This document shows positions 35,135 to 44,593 of a stretch of 64,000 bases of DNA, piece after piece. Made by a program: the position numbers and the translations under genes. The first letter of the stretch is position 1. Every line of letters begins with the position of its first letter. The notes under the pieces were generated by a model. The model searched no databases. It was given only the letters and a program-made list of their open reading frames with translations, and was not told the DNA's origin. This stretch comes from Brachionus manjavacas (Eukaryota > Rotifera > Eurotatoria > Ploima > Brachionidae): NCBI GenBank assembly GCA_019054805.1, contig JAHQIY010000012.1:992001-1056000 (forward strand), given 5' to 3'.

Positions 35135-36754
35135 ATGAATACCAGTGACGAAGAAAGCCTGTCCAAATGTCTGCTAACGCCTGACAATAAAAATCTGCTG
35201 CGCTTCTCACTCGAGTGCTTCTACGAAAAAATGTCCACAGACTACTACTTTCTATTTCTGTCATGTCTCTTTGTATTTTTCATCATTGTCGATGTCGCCC
35301 TCAACTTTGTGCTTCTCTCCAGCATATTCATAGAAAAATTCAAGACCCGAGTGGACATATGCTTCATGTCGAACGCTTTCGCCGATCTCCTAATGGGCCT
35401 GATCATAATGCCCTTCACGGCCATCTACACCCTTTTCGGCCACTTTCCCTTCAGCCCATACGTCTGCTTTCTGTGGAACTGCCTCGACTTCACAACTGGC
35501 ACAACCAGCATGCTGCATCTGGCCCTGATTTCCTTTGACCGCTACTTGTCCGTGTCCAAGCCGCTCAAGTACACGAACAAGCAGCGCGCCGACAACAGAT
35601 TCTCGGTGCACGGCCTGCCCACCAGCCTCATCCTCATCTTCATCTGGTTCTTTTCGTGCACCGCCTGGATACCAGTCCTGCTCTACTTCAAGTCGACCAG
35701 TCTGCACGAGCCGCAGCTCATCAACGAGTGCGGCATGGCCGGCTCGCCTCTCATCATTGTGCCCCACTCTCTCTTCGTCTACTACATACCAATGTTTCTC
35801 ATTGTCTACTTCTACACCAAAACCATAGTCATTGTTAACCAAAAGCTGAAGAGACCGGTCAAAAATCACGTGCAGCAGTCTCAAAGCGCAGCGCAGAGGA
35901 GCAGATTCTGCTGCATAGTCAAGTACATGGAGCCTAGAAAGGAGTCGATTCGGCTGCACGAGGCCAAGACCGACACGGACTTTTCCAAATTGTCCCGGTC
36001 GGACACCACCATCAACAACCTGAGGCCGGTCAATCGGAGCGCAAGCCTCGAGCTCAACCTGAACAAGTCTCTCGAGAACAGCAAGCATTTGAATCAGTTG
36101 TACCAGCTGCACCAGCCTCTCAGTCGAACCTACCATTCGAGCATTAACTTCAGCATGGATGGCGCTGACCACACAAGCATTCAGAAAGCAGAGGTCAAGA
36201 AGCCCAACTCGGGCGCAGATTTGGCAAGCATGGTCAAAAATGTGAGAGTAGAGAGCAAGCAAAAGTTTCGGCATCCAAGGCCCAAGTTTAAGCTGTCAAT
36301 TACGTCATCTTTTTCAAGGGGCATTGTGGTCAACAAAGAAAAGAGCGTCACGTACAAGCTGGGCGTCATTATGGTCACGTTTATAGTCAGCTGGGCGCCG
36401 TTTTGTGTCCTCTGGTCGCTGGTCTCGTTGTGTAACAAGTGGCCGAGCATGTGCTTTGTGTCAGATAATTTGTACATTGTTTCCTTTTGGCTGGCCTATT
36501 TCAACTCCATTTTCACGCCGCTCATTCTTCTTTATAACAACCAAAAGTACCGCAAGAGCGTGTTTGTGTTCACCAATTATTTGTCTAGAAAGACTGCTAG
36601 CAACTCTTCGAATCAGTTGTCGGCCGCGGGTCGTCGGCCCAAGGCAATCAATTGTCCAAGTGCCAATCGAGTAGAAGAGAAAAAGTTTAGTATCAACAAT
36701 TGTACATACACAGATAAGGATTTGCTGTTTTCTCAGCGCGCCAATCCAACCTAG
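35135..36754 (+). CDS. Aminergic-like rhodopsin-family GPCR, single exon
   Basis: A 539-residue seven-helix receptor for the plasma membrane, probably G-protein coupled. Visible landmarks: an N-terminal NTS glycosylation site at residue 2; TM1 about 38-64 with N57; Asp84 in TM2; Cys111 and Cys199 for the TM3-ECL2 disulfide; Asp118 in TM3, the amine-binding position in aminergic receptors; DRY at 135-137; Trp171 in TM4; Pro219 in TM5. A long third intracellular loop of about 165 basic/polar residues follows, then TM6 with SWAPFC and TM7 with WLAYFNSIFTPLILLY. The order and the D3.32/W6.48/Y7.43 set fit muscarinic/histamine H3/other amine receptors, but the ligand cannot be named. The TM7 NPxxY motif is replaced by TPLIL, so Asn7.49 and Tyr7.53 are missing. 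No intron is present. The ORF is GC-rich while flanks are AT-rich, so overlapping open frames are shadows. Start chosen at the first ATG, leaving a normal 37-residue N-terminus. Confidence 0.93.
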   Translation: MNTSDEESLSKCLLTPDNKNLLRFSLECFYEKMSTDYYFLFLSCLFVFFIIVDVALNFVLLSSIFIEKFKTRVDICFMSNAFADLLMGLIIMPFTAIYTLFGHFPFSPYVCFLWNCLDFTTGTTSMLHLALISFDRYLSVSKPLKYTNKQRADNRFSVHGLPTSLILIFIWFFSCTAWIPVLLYFKSTSLHEPQLINECGMAGSPLIIVPHSLFVYYIPMFLIVYFYTKTIVIVNQKLKRPVKNHVQQSQSAAQRSRFCCIVKYMEPRKESIRLHEAKTDTDFSKLSRSDTTINNLRPVNRSASLELNLNKSLENSKHLNQLYQLHQPLSRTYHSSINFSMDGADHTSIQKAEVKKPNSGADLASMVKNVRVESKQKFRHPRPKFKLSITSSFSRGIVVNKEKSVTYKLGVIMVTFIVSWAPFCVLWSLVSLCNKWPSMCFVSDNLYIVSFWLAYFNSIFTPLILLYNNQKYRKSVFVFTNYLSRKTASNSSNQLSAAGRRPKAINCPSANRVEEKKFSINNCTYTDKDLLFSQRANPT

Positions 36755-37014
36755 TTACAAAAATATCAAAATTATGTGTTTATTTAAATATTTATTATTA
36801 AAAATTAATAAATATTTTTTAGTAATTTGTCTAAATAAAAATAATTTTTAAATTAAAATATGTACTCAAAAAGTCGGAATCAAAATTGAAATTATCAACT
36901 AGATAATTGGTTAACAATTTGGTGCAATTTTTCGCCTTTTTAATATTTGCTGATTAAGAATATTTGTAAATTATTTCAATTTACTTGATTTTTTCATGCT
37001 TCAGTCGAGTCTGG
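36736..37014 (+). repeat. GPCR 3'-end duplication, copy 1 (native)
   Basis: From the CGCGCCAATCCAAC of the last codons through the 3' UTR to CATGCT at 36995-37000, this segment is repeated in the same orientation at 44224-44593. I estimate roughly 90% identity outside one ~104-bp length difference. It ends with CAGTCGAGTCTGG (37002-37014), which resembles the Tigger terminal repeat found inverted at 45380-45390. A LINE 3' tail starts immediately after. Confidence 0.85.
36807..36812 (+). promoter_or_regulatory. Candidate polyadenylation signal of the GPCR gene
   Basis: AATAAA lies 53 bases after the stop codon, in an AT-rich 3' UTR. It is retained in the duplicated copy downstream. In DNA this AT-rich the word is expected by chance too, so it is only a positional candidate. 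Confidence 0.35.
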
Positions 37015-37608
37015 ATTTTTTTTTTTTGAATAAATAATTTTGGAGATTAACTCCAGGACGGTTCTGAGTGGTGTAGACCCTCTTTTTAGAAAATAAAAAA
37101 GTTTAATTGAGAAACATTTTAAAGTGAGTCTAAAGGAGTCTTATATTTTGTTTGATTTGTGGTCTTGTTCGAGTATTCGAAGTTTTCTTTGGCAATTAGG
37201 TCGAGGTTTTTTTTCGATTTAAAAGATTTTAAAAATAGTGCGTTAGCTCTGTCGTCGATTTTTTCCATGTTTAGAGTCTTATATATGGTTTCAATGCTTG
37301 TTTTTATGGGGAAAATTTTTATGATTCGAAAAATTTTGTTTTGAAAAATTTGAAGATCTTGTAAGATTTTTTGTGTTCCGGTTTGAAGAATGACAAAGCA
37401 ATAGTCGAAAAACGATCTGATGAGAGACTTATATAGCATTTTATTTATGTAGAGTGATCACTTCCATTTGAACCTTTTAATTTTTCGTAGAATGTTGATT
37501 TTGGGTGTCGCTTTCTTGAATAGTTCACCTAAATGATCGGCTTATTTTATTTTAAGGTCGAGTTTAATGCCGAGGAAAGCTGGATTTGGTTCGAGAGGAA
37601 TTAGTTTA
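37015..37608 (-). pseudogene. LINE 3' half, interrupted by Gypsy
   Basis: The minus strand from 37608 to 37119 encodes LIPLEPNPAFLGIKLDLKI, then ELFKKATPKINILRKIKRF, MLYKSLIRSFFDYCFVILQT, LQIFQNKIFRIIKIF and MEKIDDRANALFLKSF. This is the C-terminal region of a Jockey-like LINE protein. The 3' end at 37090-37015 has AGAGGGTCTACACC, the hairpin CCTGGAGTTAATCTCC and a T-run (poly-A on the minus strand). The sequence upstream continues at 43303-44222 on the other side of the Gypsy element, so the two halves were one insertion. Confidence 0.8.
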
Positions 37609-37870
37609 TGTTGACGGACCATTATCTTGTCCTATTAAACAAACTTTTCGTCCTTTTCCAGACATGGATACAGATCAAAGATATATTCAAGAAATATCAA
37701 TATATTTTATTAGAAAAGCAAAACAAAACAACACAAAGTAAAGATTTATATACAGATAAATAATATTGTAACTAGTGACAATTAAATCAAATAAACTAAA
37801 CTTGGATACTTAATTAATGATTACTAAGGCAAACCAGAATATGAATTAGTCATTTTTTTACATGTTAACA
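37609..37870 (-). repeat. Gypsy 3' LTR
   Basis: Plus-strand limits TGTTGACGGACC and CATGTTAACA, with TG/CA edges extended as TGTTAAC/GTTAACA. It is the downstream LTR relative to the minus-strand element. A purine tract (GGGGAAAGTG on the minus strand, 37871-37880) lies directly before it. Confidence 0.92.
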
Positions 37871-37880
37871 CACTTTCCCC
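37871..37880 (-). promoter_or_regulatory. Polypurine tract of the Gypsy element
   Basis: Minus-strand GGGGAAAGTG sits directly against the 3' LTR, the usual place for the plus-strand DNA primer in reverse transcription. It is short, but its position is exact. Confidence 0.6.
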
Positions 37881-38465
37881 GGTCGATAAACAATGTCCTC
37901 ATTGCCCAAAAAAATAAACACCAATTAAACTTTTACTCCTTTATTACTTTTTGCCAGACTAATTGTAGAAATTATTAATGGTAAAATTATCGTTGTCACT
38001 GTTTACTTTAATAAACAAGGTTAAGAAACAGTCACTTCATTAGATAGAATAAATAGCTTCATTGACTACGGATCGGGGTTCCAACGGGCTCTAAGTCCCG
38101 TTAATCTGGGTGCCTTTGGTCACCATTAACACTTCACCCTGACCCCTACAAAACCTCATTCACAAATCGTTACCTGGGAGCTCATTTAAACCTTAAGCAT
38201 CGACTTTCGATGAGAAGGCAAATGTCCCAGTTTTCAAACGATAATTGGCCAGCTAAAGCTCCGTGGTAGCTATTCCCTATTTGGAGATTTTTTTTTTCTT
38301 TTTTTTTTTTTACATATCGTCCACAACTTACGGTGCTAAAATTTTTAAGTGAGGTTTTTCCAAGTCATAGCCTATTAATCTTCTATCCAATAAGTGAAAA
38401 GAAAATAATAAAAAAAAATATTTGATAAAAAAAAATAAATTTTAAATTTAAATTAAAATTTCCTT
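37881..38465 (-). other. Gypsy 3' untranslated region
   Basis: Between the integrase stop and the 3' LTR there are about 590 bp with no open frame on the minus strand. Part of it (38060-38280) is less AT-rich than the surroundings. I saw no env-like or chromodomain sequence. Confidence 0.5.
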
Positions 38466-39298
38466 CTTCACAAACATCACTCCACGAATGGCTCGTACTT
38501 TCGCAGCCTTTGGACATGTACTGACATGGTAGTCCCATCTTTATCTATGCGATATGTCAAAGGGCCTAGTTTCCTTACAATTTTAAAGGGCCCTTGCCAT
38601 TTTGGAAGTAGTTTTTGGGTAAGTCCTTTCTTCGGTACCGGCCAGTAAATCATTACTTTTCGCTCTTGCCTTGCTTGTGCAGCTTCATGGCTTTCCCTTA
38701 GCCTTTTGAGATTTTTCTTCTTATATTCCCATATGTCATGGTATTTGCAAGATATGTCACCAATTCATAATGTAACATCCATTGGAAGAGCAGGATCCCT
38801 TCCATATAGTAAGTAAAATGGAGTTTCCTGCACTGTGTTCTGAATCGTCACTCTGTAAGCCATTAAGCACTCATCAAGCATCTCATCCCAATCTTTTTGA
38901 TCTTTTCTTGATTTTGTGGCTAAAGCGTTGGATAGAAATCTGTTGAATCTTTCAACTTTTCCGTTTGTCTGCGGATGCCAGAAACTTGCTTGAATCTTCA
39001 AAATATGGAATTCTGAGCAAAACCTTTGGAATAAAGAAGAAGTAAATTGGGTTCCTTGATCTGTAATTATTTTTTTAGGGCAGCCATGCCTGGTAATGAT
39101 ATTGCTATAGAATTTTGAAGCAACTTCCTTGGGCTCAATATTTCTCAATGCATATGCCTCGACCCAATTGGTAAAATAGTCAATAAAGACAAGAACGTAT
39201 TTATTTACTTCAATTTATTCCGTTAAATCCCTTTGTAGTTTTCCGTAGTGGTCCGAGAATATCGATTCCCACCACTTCGAACGGGGCATATACATAAT
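38466..39298 (-). pseudogene. Gypsy integrase core and C-terminal domain
   Basis: The minus strand encodes PFEVVGIDILGPL, then with a stop and frame breaks FIDYFTNWVEAYALRNIEPK. Positions 39148-38765 are open and contain TDQGTQFTSSLF (second catalytic Asp) and HPQTNGKVERFNRFL (catalytic Glu), with MAYR and PFYLLYGRDP downstream. Further on, KLLPKWQGPFKIVRKLGPLT is a GPY/F-type C-terminal module, ending HVQRLRKYEPFVE and a stop. All catalytic positions are present, but the frame is broken between the first Asp region and the rest and again near 38760. Confidence 0.88.
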
Positions 39299-39858
39299 CA
39301 CACTGGCTCGAGGAAACCATGAAACTTAGGCTGAAGAGCTTTATGTTTCTGACAAGTCAAACATGCTTTCACCCATTTACTAACGTCTTCATTCATTCCT
39401 TTCCAGAAATACTTGCTGCTTAAATAGCTAAACAGCTTGTCCCTACCGACATGGGCCAAAACATTGTTATGGTAAACTTCTAACAATGTTTGGATTAGAT
39501 GTTCTGGAATAACTAATAGATTTTTGTCATCATTTGCGCAAAAAAATAATTTCCCTTCAATTACTCTGCATCTTCTACCATTTTCCAACCATTCATTTTC
39601 CTCGCGATGTTCTATTTTTTTGAAAATTCTTTGCAAAGATGTATCTTTTTTTTGCTCTTCCTCTAATTTTAATGATTTTATTGCGTTCTGCAATACAAAT
39701 AACGCTCCAGTATCACTGGCATCAGCGCTTTTATCATGTATTAGCCTGGATAGTCCATCGCAATTACGGTTCGCGGAGCCTTTTTTAAATTTTAATTTCA
39801 AATTCAAATATTGACCGACGAAGGGCCCATCGTACCAATCTAGCTGGACCTTTTGCAT
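39298..39858 (-). pseudogene. Gypsy RNase H end and integrase zinc-binding domain
   Basis: This open minus-strand segment starts in the RNase H tail (KVQLDWYDGPFVGQYLNLKL, then RNCDGLSRLIHD). It runs through a linker to the integrase HHCC zinc finger: HNNVLAHVGRDKL with two His and CLTCQKHK with the two Cys. It is followed by KFHGFLEPV. The RNase H body lies upstream at about 40010-39860 in broken frames, including [17 protein letters not shown] and IVEIDHESLKWLMD. Confidence 0.85.
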
Positions 39859-40393
39859 CCATCAACCATTTTAGAGATTCATGATCTATCTCGACAATAA
39901 ATTAATGGCCTATCAGAAAAGGTCTGAACATCTCACAAGCCCAAATAATGGCTAATGCTTCTTTCTCCCTTACAGTCCACTTCCTTTCTGCTTTTGTAAG
40001 AGCCAGCTAATATACATAATCACATGCTCATTATTCCCAATTACTTGACATAAAACAGCCCCAAGTCCAATATCGCTTGCATCAGTTTGAACTTTAAAAG
40101 GATAATCATTATTCGGATGCTTAAGTTTAGGCTCCGAACTAAGAATTTCTTTAAGTTGCTTGAATATCGTTTCGTGTTCTATCTTCCAGTTAAATTTGGT
40201 ATTTTACTTTATCAATTCATACAATCCATTTGTTAATTTTGAAAAATTGGGAATAAATTTCCTATAGTATCCACATATGCCAAGAAAACTTTTAAGACTT
40301 GATTTATCATTCGGTTTCTGATTCGGGTTATCGCTGCAACTTTGCTCAGATCCGGACTAATTCCCATGGGTGTTACCTTATGTCCTAAATAAA

Positions 40394-40915
40394 CTAATTC
40401 CTTTCAAAAAATGCACACTTTGAACCTTTTACTCTTAAATTTGCTTTACGAATTCTGTCAAATACAAGTTCCATATGTTTTAAATGCTCCTCGAAACTTC
40501 GAGAAAAAATTATTATATCGTCTAGATATACTAAACCACAGAACCACTTGAGGCCTCCAAATGCGGCATCCATATACCTCTGGAAAGTTGCCGGAGCGTT
40601 GGTAAGACCAAACGGCGTTACCAAGAATTCATAAAGACCACAATGACATACGAATGCAGTTTTTATTCTATCTTCTACAGTCATAGGAACTTGCCAGTAT
40701 CCAGAAGTCAGATCAAGGGTGCTAAAGTACTCAGCATTCCGAAGTGAATTGAGGCAGTCATCAATTCTGGGAAGTGGATACACATCCCGGACAGTAACCT
40801 TATTTAGTTCCCTATAATCCACACAAAACCTAGTATTACCATCCTTCTTATTGACCAGCACTACCGGGGAAGCCCAGGGACTTCGCGAAGGTTGAATCAC
40901 ATTCATTTTCAACAT
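40394..40915 (-). pseudogene. Gypsy reverse transcriptase fragment
   Basis: Domains in order: VVLVNKKDGNTRFCVDYREL, RDVYPLPRIDD, STLDLTSGYWQVPM (motif A Asp), PFGLTNAPATFQRYMD and LVYLDDIIIFS (YLDD box, motif C). All three catalytic aspartates are present. The frame closes at 40394, just after the KGSKCAFFE block, and the thumb/RNase H region continues in broken frames. Confidence 0.92.
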
Positions 40916-40916
40916 T

Positions 40917-41252
40917 TCATCTACCTGATCCTCGATTATCTTCTTTTCCTTCAGTTATACCTTTAGCATTTCCTGGTTTTACTAAGGTTTTGGAGAAAAG
41001 ATCCTGGTTACTAATTAATAGATTTTTTACCATTTCCATCTGGTATGAAGAAAGATTTTTATCAAGGTTTATTCCCTCTGGTAGTTTATTATTTATAACT
41101 TCTTTGCTGGGTCCGGAGGGCATTTGCATTTCAACTTCCCCTGACAAATCACCTACTGCCATTATCATATAGCTATTTCTTTTTATTCTTTTGTGATGAG
41201 ACAATATTGTTCCTCTTGGTAGACAAATAGTGGTTGAGGACAGGTTAGACAC
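40917..41252 (-). pseudogene. Gypsy protease-RT linker
   Basis: The frame contains GINLDKNLSSYQMEMVKNLL and SNQDLFSKTLVKPGNAKGI, the segment that normally precedes the reverse transcriptase in Gypsy pol. A frame break separates it from the RT block immediately downstream. Confidence 0.75.
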
Positions 41253-41529
41253 ATTTACATTAATAATTTCCTCCTGAGTAACAATTCCTTTGGCTGTGAA
41301 TAGACCAAATCGCCCTGCTAAGAATGGATTAGATACAACTAATGATTCTCCATTATATTTACGATTTTATTTTGTCTTAACTATGACGCTACAAAAAGGC
41401 GGAAGAAAAATGTCTTCTTGCGAAAAAAAGATAGAGACGAGATCTTTCAAGCCTAGTCGGGTCATATAAATCATATTCTGAATCTAGTTGTAGCTCTTTC
41501 GAAGCGGGTTTTACAGACCATCAATCTAT

Positions 41530-42393
41530 TCATACAATCTTTTCCAAAGGAGTTTTATTAATATCGTATTCCGAATCTTCGTAGTCATCCAGTACTGACT
41601 TCCGGATGAAATTTCTGCTAGCTCCGGTGTCCAAACAGTTGCTTAAGTTTTTACCAAAAATGGATATTGGAACCTCAATCAAATTGTTAGGATCCAATCT
41701 ACAGGATACCGTCTTATGAACTCCAATTAAATTATTTGTTTTATGGTCGCCCAAAAGCTCCAGAGAGTTATTTCCTTTGTGAGAAAAGGGGAATTTGTAG
41801 AGACTAATGTCGTATAAAGAATGTAAATAAAGTTTGTTATTATTTATTTTAGAGCCAACATTTGCATCAGAGCAAGAATTTCTTCCTGAATTTAATTTTT
41901 GATTCTCCATTAAATCATTCAATTTTTTTCCTCCTTTCTGATTCGGGCAATTATATTGGATATGCCCAATCTGGCTGCAAAGATAGCATCTTTTAGATAG
42001 AGCTAGTCGCTTATTTTGATTTCGCTCTGGTGAATGAAGCTGCCTTTTTCCACGCCATCGGCTCATACGAGATATTTTAGATTCTTCAGTCATGCTTAGG
42101 CTTCCTTCATTTGATTTTCCATTTCTTAACTCACAATTCATGATTTTGCTGTTCAATTTGCTTAACTGACTCATGATTTCACTAGCTACCTTTTCCAATT
42201 TATCCGCCACATCGAAAAAAGAATTTGTAGGCACGTTGATATTTTGCTTGGGTGTTTCAGTAGCCATCAAAAGTTTATCTTTTAGATTCTCTTGGGGACT
42301 TCGCGCGGAACAATTGCTCTCGTTCATATTGCCTAGCATATTTAATTGCTTTCTCCAAATTGTCAGGTTGGCGTGACTTAATTTAACAAGCAC
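41530..42393 (-). pseudogene. Gypsy gag C-terminus with CCHC knuckle and protease start
   Basis: The 287-residue frame holds a basic stretch (RWRGKRQLHSPERNQNKR) and the zinc knuckle CYLCSQIGHIQYNCP (CX2CX4HX4C). About 100 residues later is the aspartic protease active site CLDTGASRNFIRKSV. A gag-like N-terminal part is visible upstream to about 42990 in broken frames (for example LEKAIKYARQYE just before this frame). Confidence 0.85.
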
Positions 42394-43020
42394 ACTTAAC
42401 TAAATCATTAGGGAGTCTTCTAATGAAGTATTCCACATTGAGCATGTTGGTACATAGTCCATTTATGCCTTCGTACACGATCTGGATTAGTTTGACTACT
42501 CTTATCCCAAAATATTGGTAGAATTCATTAGGATCTTTTCTTAATTTATCGATTTCCTATCTCTGATCTTTTGATCTAAGATTCCCAAAAACATTTCTTA
42601 ACTCTTCGATCACTTTTTCGCAGGTTTCAGTCTTGCTAAGAGGCTATTTTCGAATTAGGTTTTTAGCGCGACCCTCCAATAGGCACTTTAAAACAACTAA
42701 TTTATAACCGTCATCGGTTACCCGATATCTCTGAGCTTGAAATCCTTCAAGCCATTATTCCAAATCTTCATTTTCCTTGCCCGCAAATACTTTGGTCAAA
42801 TTTATAGCGGGTTGTTGAATAATTTAATACTGTTCTCCAACCTTCGATGTAGAATGGTATTTTGTTGAGCCACTTTGGGAACTTGCTTCTGAAGCTGGTT
42901 CCCGAACTGGTTCAGGATTTCCACTAGAAGGCAAACGTGACGTTATGAGGACCTCCGACTATCCAAGTTTTGGGAAAATCAGTATTAACAGTTGGTCCGT
43001 CGGGGTTATTTTCGCATTGT
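42394..43020 (-). pseudogene. Gypsy gag N-terminal region, decayed
   Basis: Minus-strand frames contain gag-like segments separated by several stops and frameshifts. Examples are LPNDLVKCAC near 42410 and DGPTVNTDFPKTWIVGG near 42990. There is no methionine-initiated intact frame. The position directly after the primer site supports gag. Confidence 0.5.
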
Positions 43021-43022
43021 TC

Positions 43023-43039
43023 CTCTCGTTGGGCACCAA
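43023..43039 (-). promoter_or_regulatory. Primer binding site of the Gypsy element
   Basis: Just inside the 5' LTR the minus strand reads TGGTGCCCAACGAGAGG. It starts with TGG, the complement of a tRNA CCA end, at the expected place. Which tRNA it uses was not determined. Confidence 0.6.
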
Positions 43040-43040
43040 A

Positions 43041-43302
43041 TGTTAACGGACCATTATCTTGTCCTATTAAACACACTTTTCGTCCTTTTCCAGACATGGA
43101 TACAGATCAAAGATATATTCAAGAAATATCAATATATTTTATTAGAAAAGCAAAACAAAACAACACAAAGTAAAGATTTATATACAGATAAATTATATTG
43201 TAACCAGTGACAATTAAATCAAATAAACTAAACTTGGATACTTAATTAATGATTACTAAGGCAAACCAGAATATGAATTAGTCATTTTTTTACACGTTAA
43301 CA
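43041..43302 (-). repeat. Gypsy 5' LTR
   Basis: Limits TGTTAACGGACC and CACGTTAACA on the plus strand. It matches the other LTR over 262 bp with five differences that I counted. Confidence 0.92.
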
Positions 43303-44222
43303 GTTTGTTTAATTTCTTGTTCGATCGAGTATTTGTCAACGTGATTTTTCCTTAGGCCAGCGCTTGTGAACATCGTGTAGCACGTTTTAGTCTTATTAAT
43401 TTTAAGTCCCCATTTTTTGCAAAACTCAACAATTTTAAGAATGGCATTTTGTAATACTTTTTTAATTGTACGCTTTGATCTGTGTGTGAACCAGATGCAT
43501 AGATTGTAGGCAAATAGGATAATTTGGCGTCAGACGATAATGTTTGTGCTATGTCGCTAAAATAGAGTATAAAGATGGTTGGCGATAGGCAACTGCCTTG
43601 TGGAACACCTGATTTGATCGGTCTAGACGAAAATAGTGATCCGTTATGAGCCACTTGAAAGGTTCGATTGTCCCAAAAATTATAGATCCATTTCAACAAA
43701 CTTGGTCTAAGTTCATGTCGTTCGAGTTTTTTGGTAATACCGAGGTGTGGCGTCTTATCGAAGGCTTTCTCAAAATCGAAAATATCGCTCCGGTGAGTCC
43801 TTTTTTTTAAAGCCGATTATAATCGCTTGGTTTATTCGAAAAATGTGATCTTGAGTACTTCTTTTTTTTCAAAAGTCAGACTGTAAAATTTTCTCATTTT
43901 CGGCCCATTTTTAGACTATCTTATTAAAAATTTTCTCTAATAGCTTTGCAATGCAATTAAGATATGAGATTGGTGAATATGAAGAAAATTAGTCCGGTAG
44001 TTTGTTTTTTCCAGGATCATAACTATTTTGATTTTTTCCAATTGATTGGTATCTGGCTTAATTTGATTGATGCATTGAAGATATTGAGCATTTCGTTGAG
44101 TTTGTTTGTTGGCAAATTTTAAAGCACTTTGTTTGAGATGCTATCAAAGCCAGTGACTGCTTTGTTTTTCACTAGGCCCAGCGTTTCAATCAATTCGGTT
44201 GCTGTTATTTTTTCTTCTTGCT
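43303..44222 (-). pseudogene. LINE 5' half: reverse transcriptase
   Basis: Minus strand from 44218: ITATELIETLGLVKNKAVTG, a shift, then FEKAFDKTPHLGITKKLERH (motif A). The open segment 43699-43352 follows with WIYNFWDNRTFQVAHNGSLF, KSGVPQGSCLSPTIFILYFS and then the YADD box region. At the catalytic box a frameshift turns the expected FADDL into LPTIYA. The shifted frame continues FCKKWGLKINKTKTCYTMFT up to the Gypsy edge, resuming at 37608. It has no 5' UTR, ORF1 or endonuclease, so the copy is 5' truncated at about 44222, where the duplicated GPCR 3' end begins. Confidence 0.82.
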
Positions 44223-44223
44223 C

Positions 44224-44593
44224 CCAGAGCGCCAATCCAATTTAGTTACAAAAGTATTAAAATTGTGTGTTTATTTAAATATTTATTATTAAAAATTAAT
44301 AAATATTTTTTAGTAATTTGTCCCAAAAAAAAAATTTTTAAATTAAAATATGTACTCAAAAAGTCGGAATCAAAATTGAAATTATCAACTCGATAAATGG
44401 TTAACTATTTGGTCCAATTTTTCGTCTTTTTAATAAAAATTTTCGTACAATTATGAAAAATCTTTATTTAAAAGGAAACGGGGCAATTTTTTTGAAACTA
44501 TGTAATCTCTTTAAATTATTTTTTTGGTTGATTAAATATTTGTTGATTAAGAATATTTCTAAATTATTTCAATTTACTTGATATTTTCATGCT
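44224..44593 (+). repeat. GPCR 3'-end duplication, copy 2
   Basis: It starts at AGCGCCAATCCAATTTAG, matching the last codons and stop of the GPCR, and ends at CATGCTA. It includes about 104 bp (roughly 44436-44540) absent from copy 1; the junctions carry a short TAAT/AAAT-ATTTG microhomology, so copy 1 may have lost it. A plus-strand frame at 44199-44396 runs across the junction and is not a gene. Confidence 0.85.

Larger units (their letters stand above)
37609..43302 (-). mobile_element. Gypsy-type LTR retrotransposon, nearly full-length but broken
   Basis: A 5,694-bp element in minus orientation with 262-bp LTRs at both ends, a CCHC gag, and protease, RT, RNase H and integrase domains in the gag-PR-RT-RH-IN order of Ty3/Gypsy. 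GTTTA (37604-37608) and GTTTG (43303-43307) flank it as a probable 5-bp target duplication with one mismatch. It sits inside a LINE whose reading frame resumes on the other side. The two LTRs differ at five positions that I can count (about 2%), so insertion is relatively recent, yet the coding region has several stops and frameshifts. Confidence 0.93.

Noticed and set aside
35390-36274. 294-codon open frame opposite the GPCR
   Set aside because: It is an antisense shadow of the GC-rich GPCR ORF. It has no domain, and several other overlapping frames in the same region stay open for the same compositional reason.
38060-38280. tRNA-like or structured RNA in the less AT-rich Gypsy 3' region
   Set aside because: No cloverleaf or anticodon arm could be drawn; it is simply the untranslated part between integrase and the LTR.
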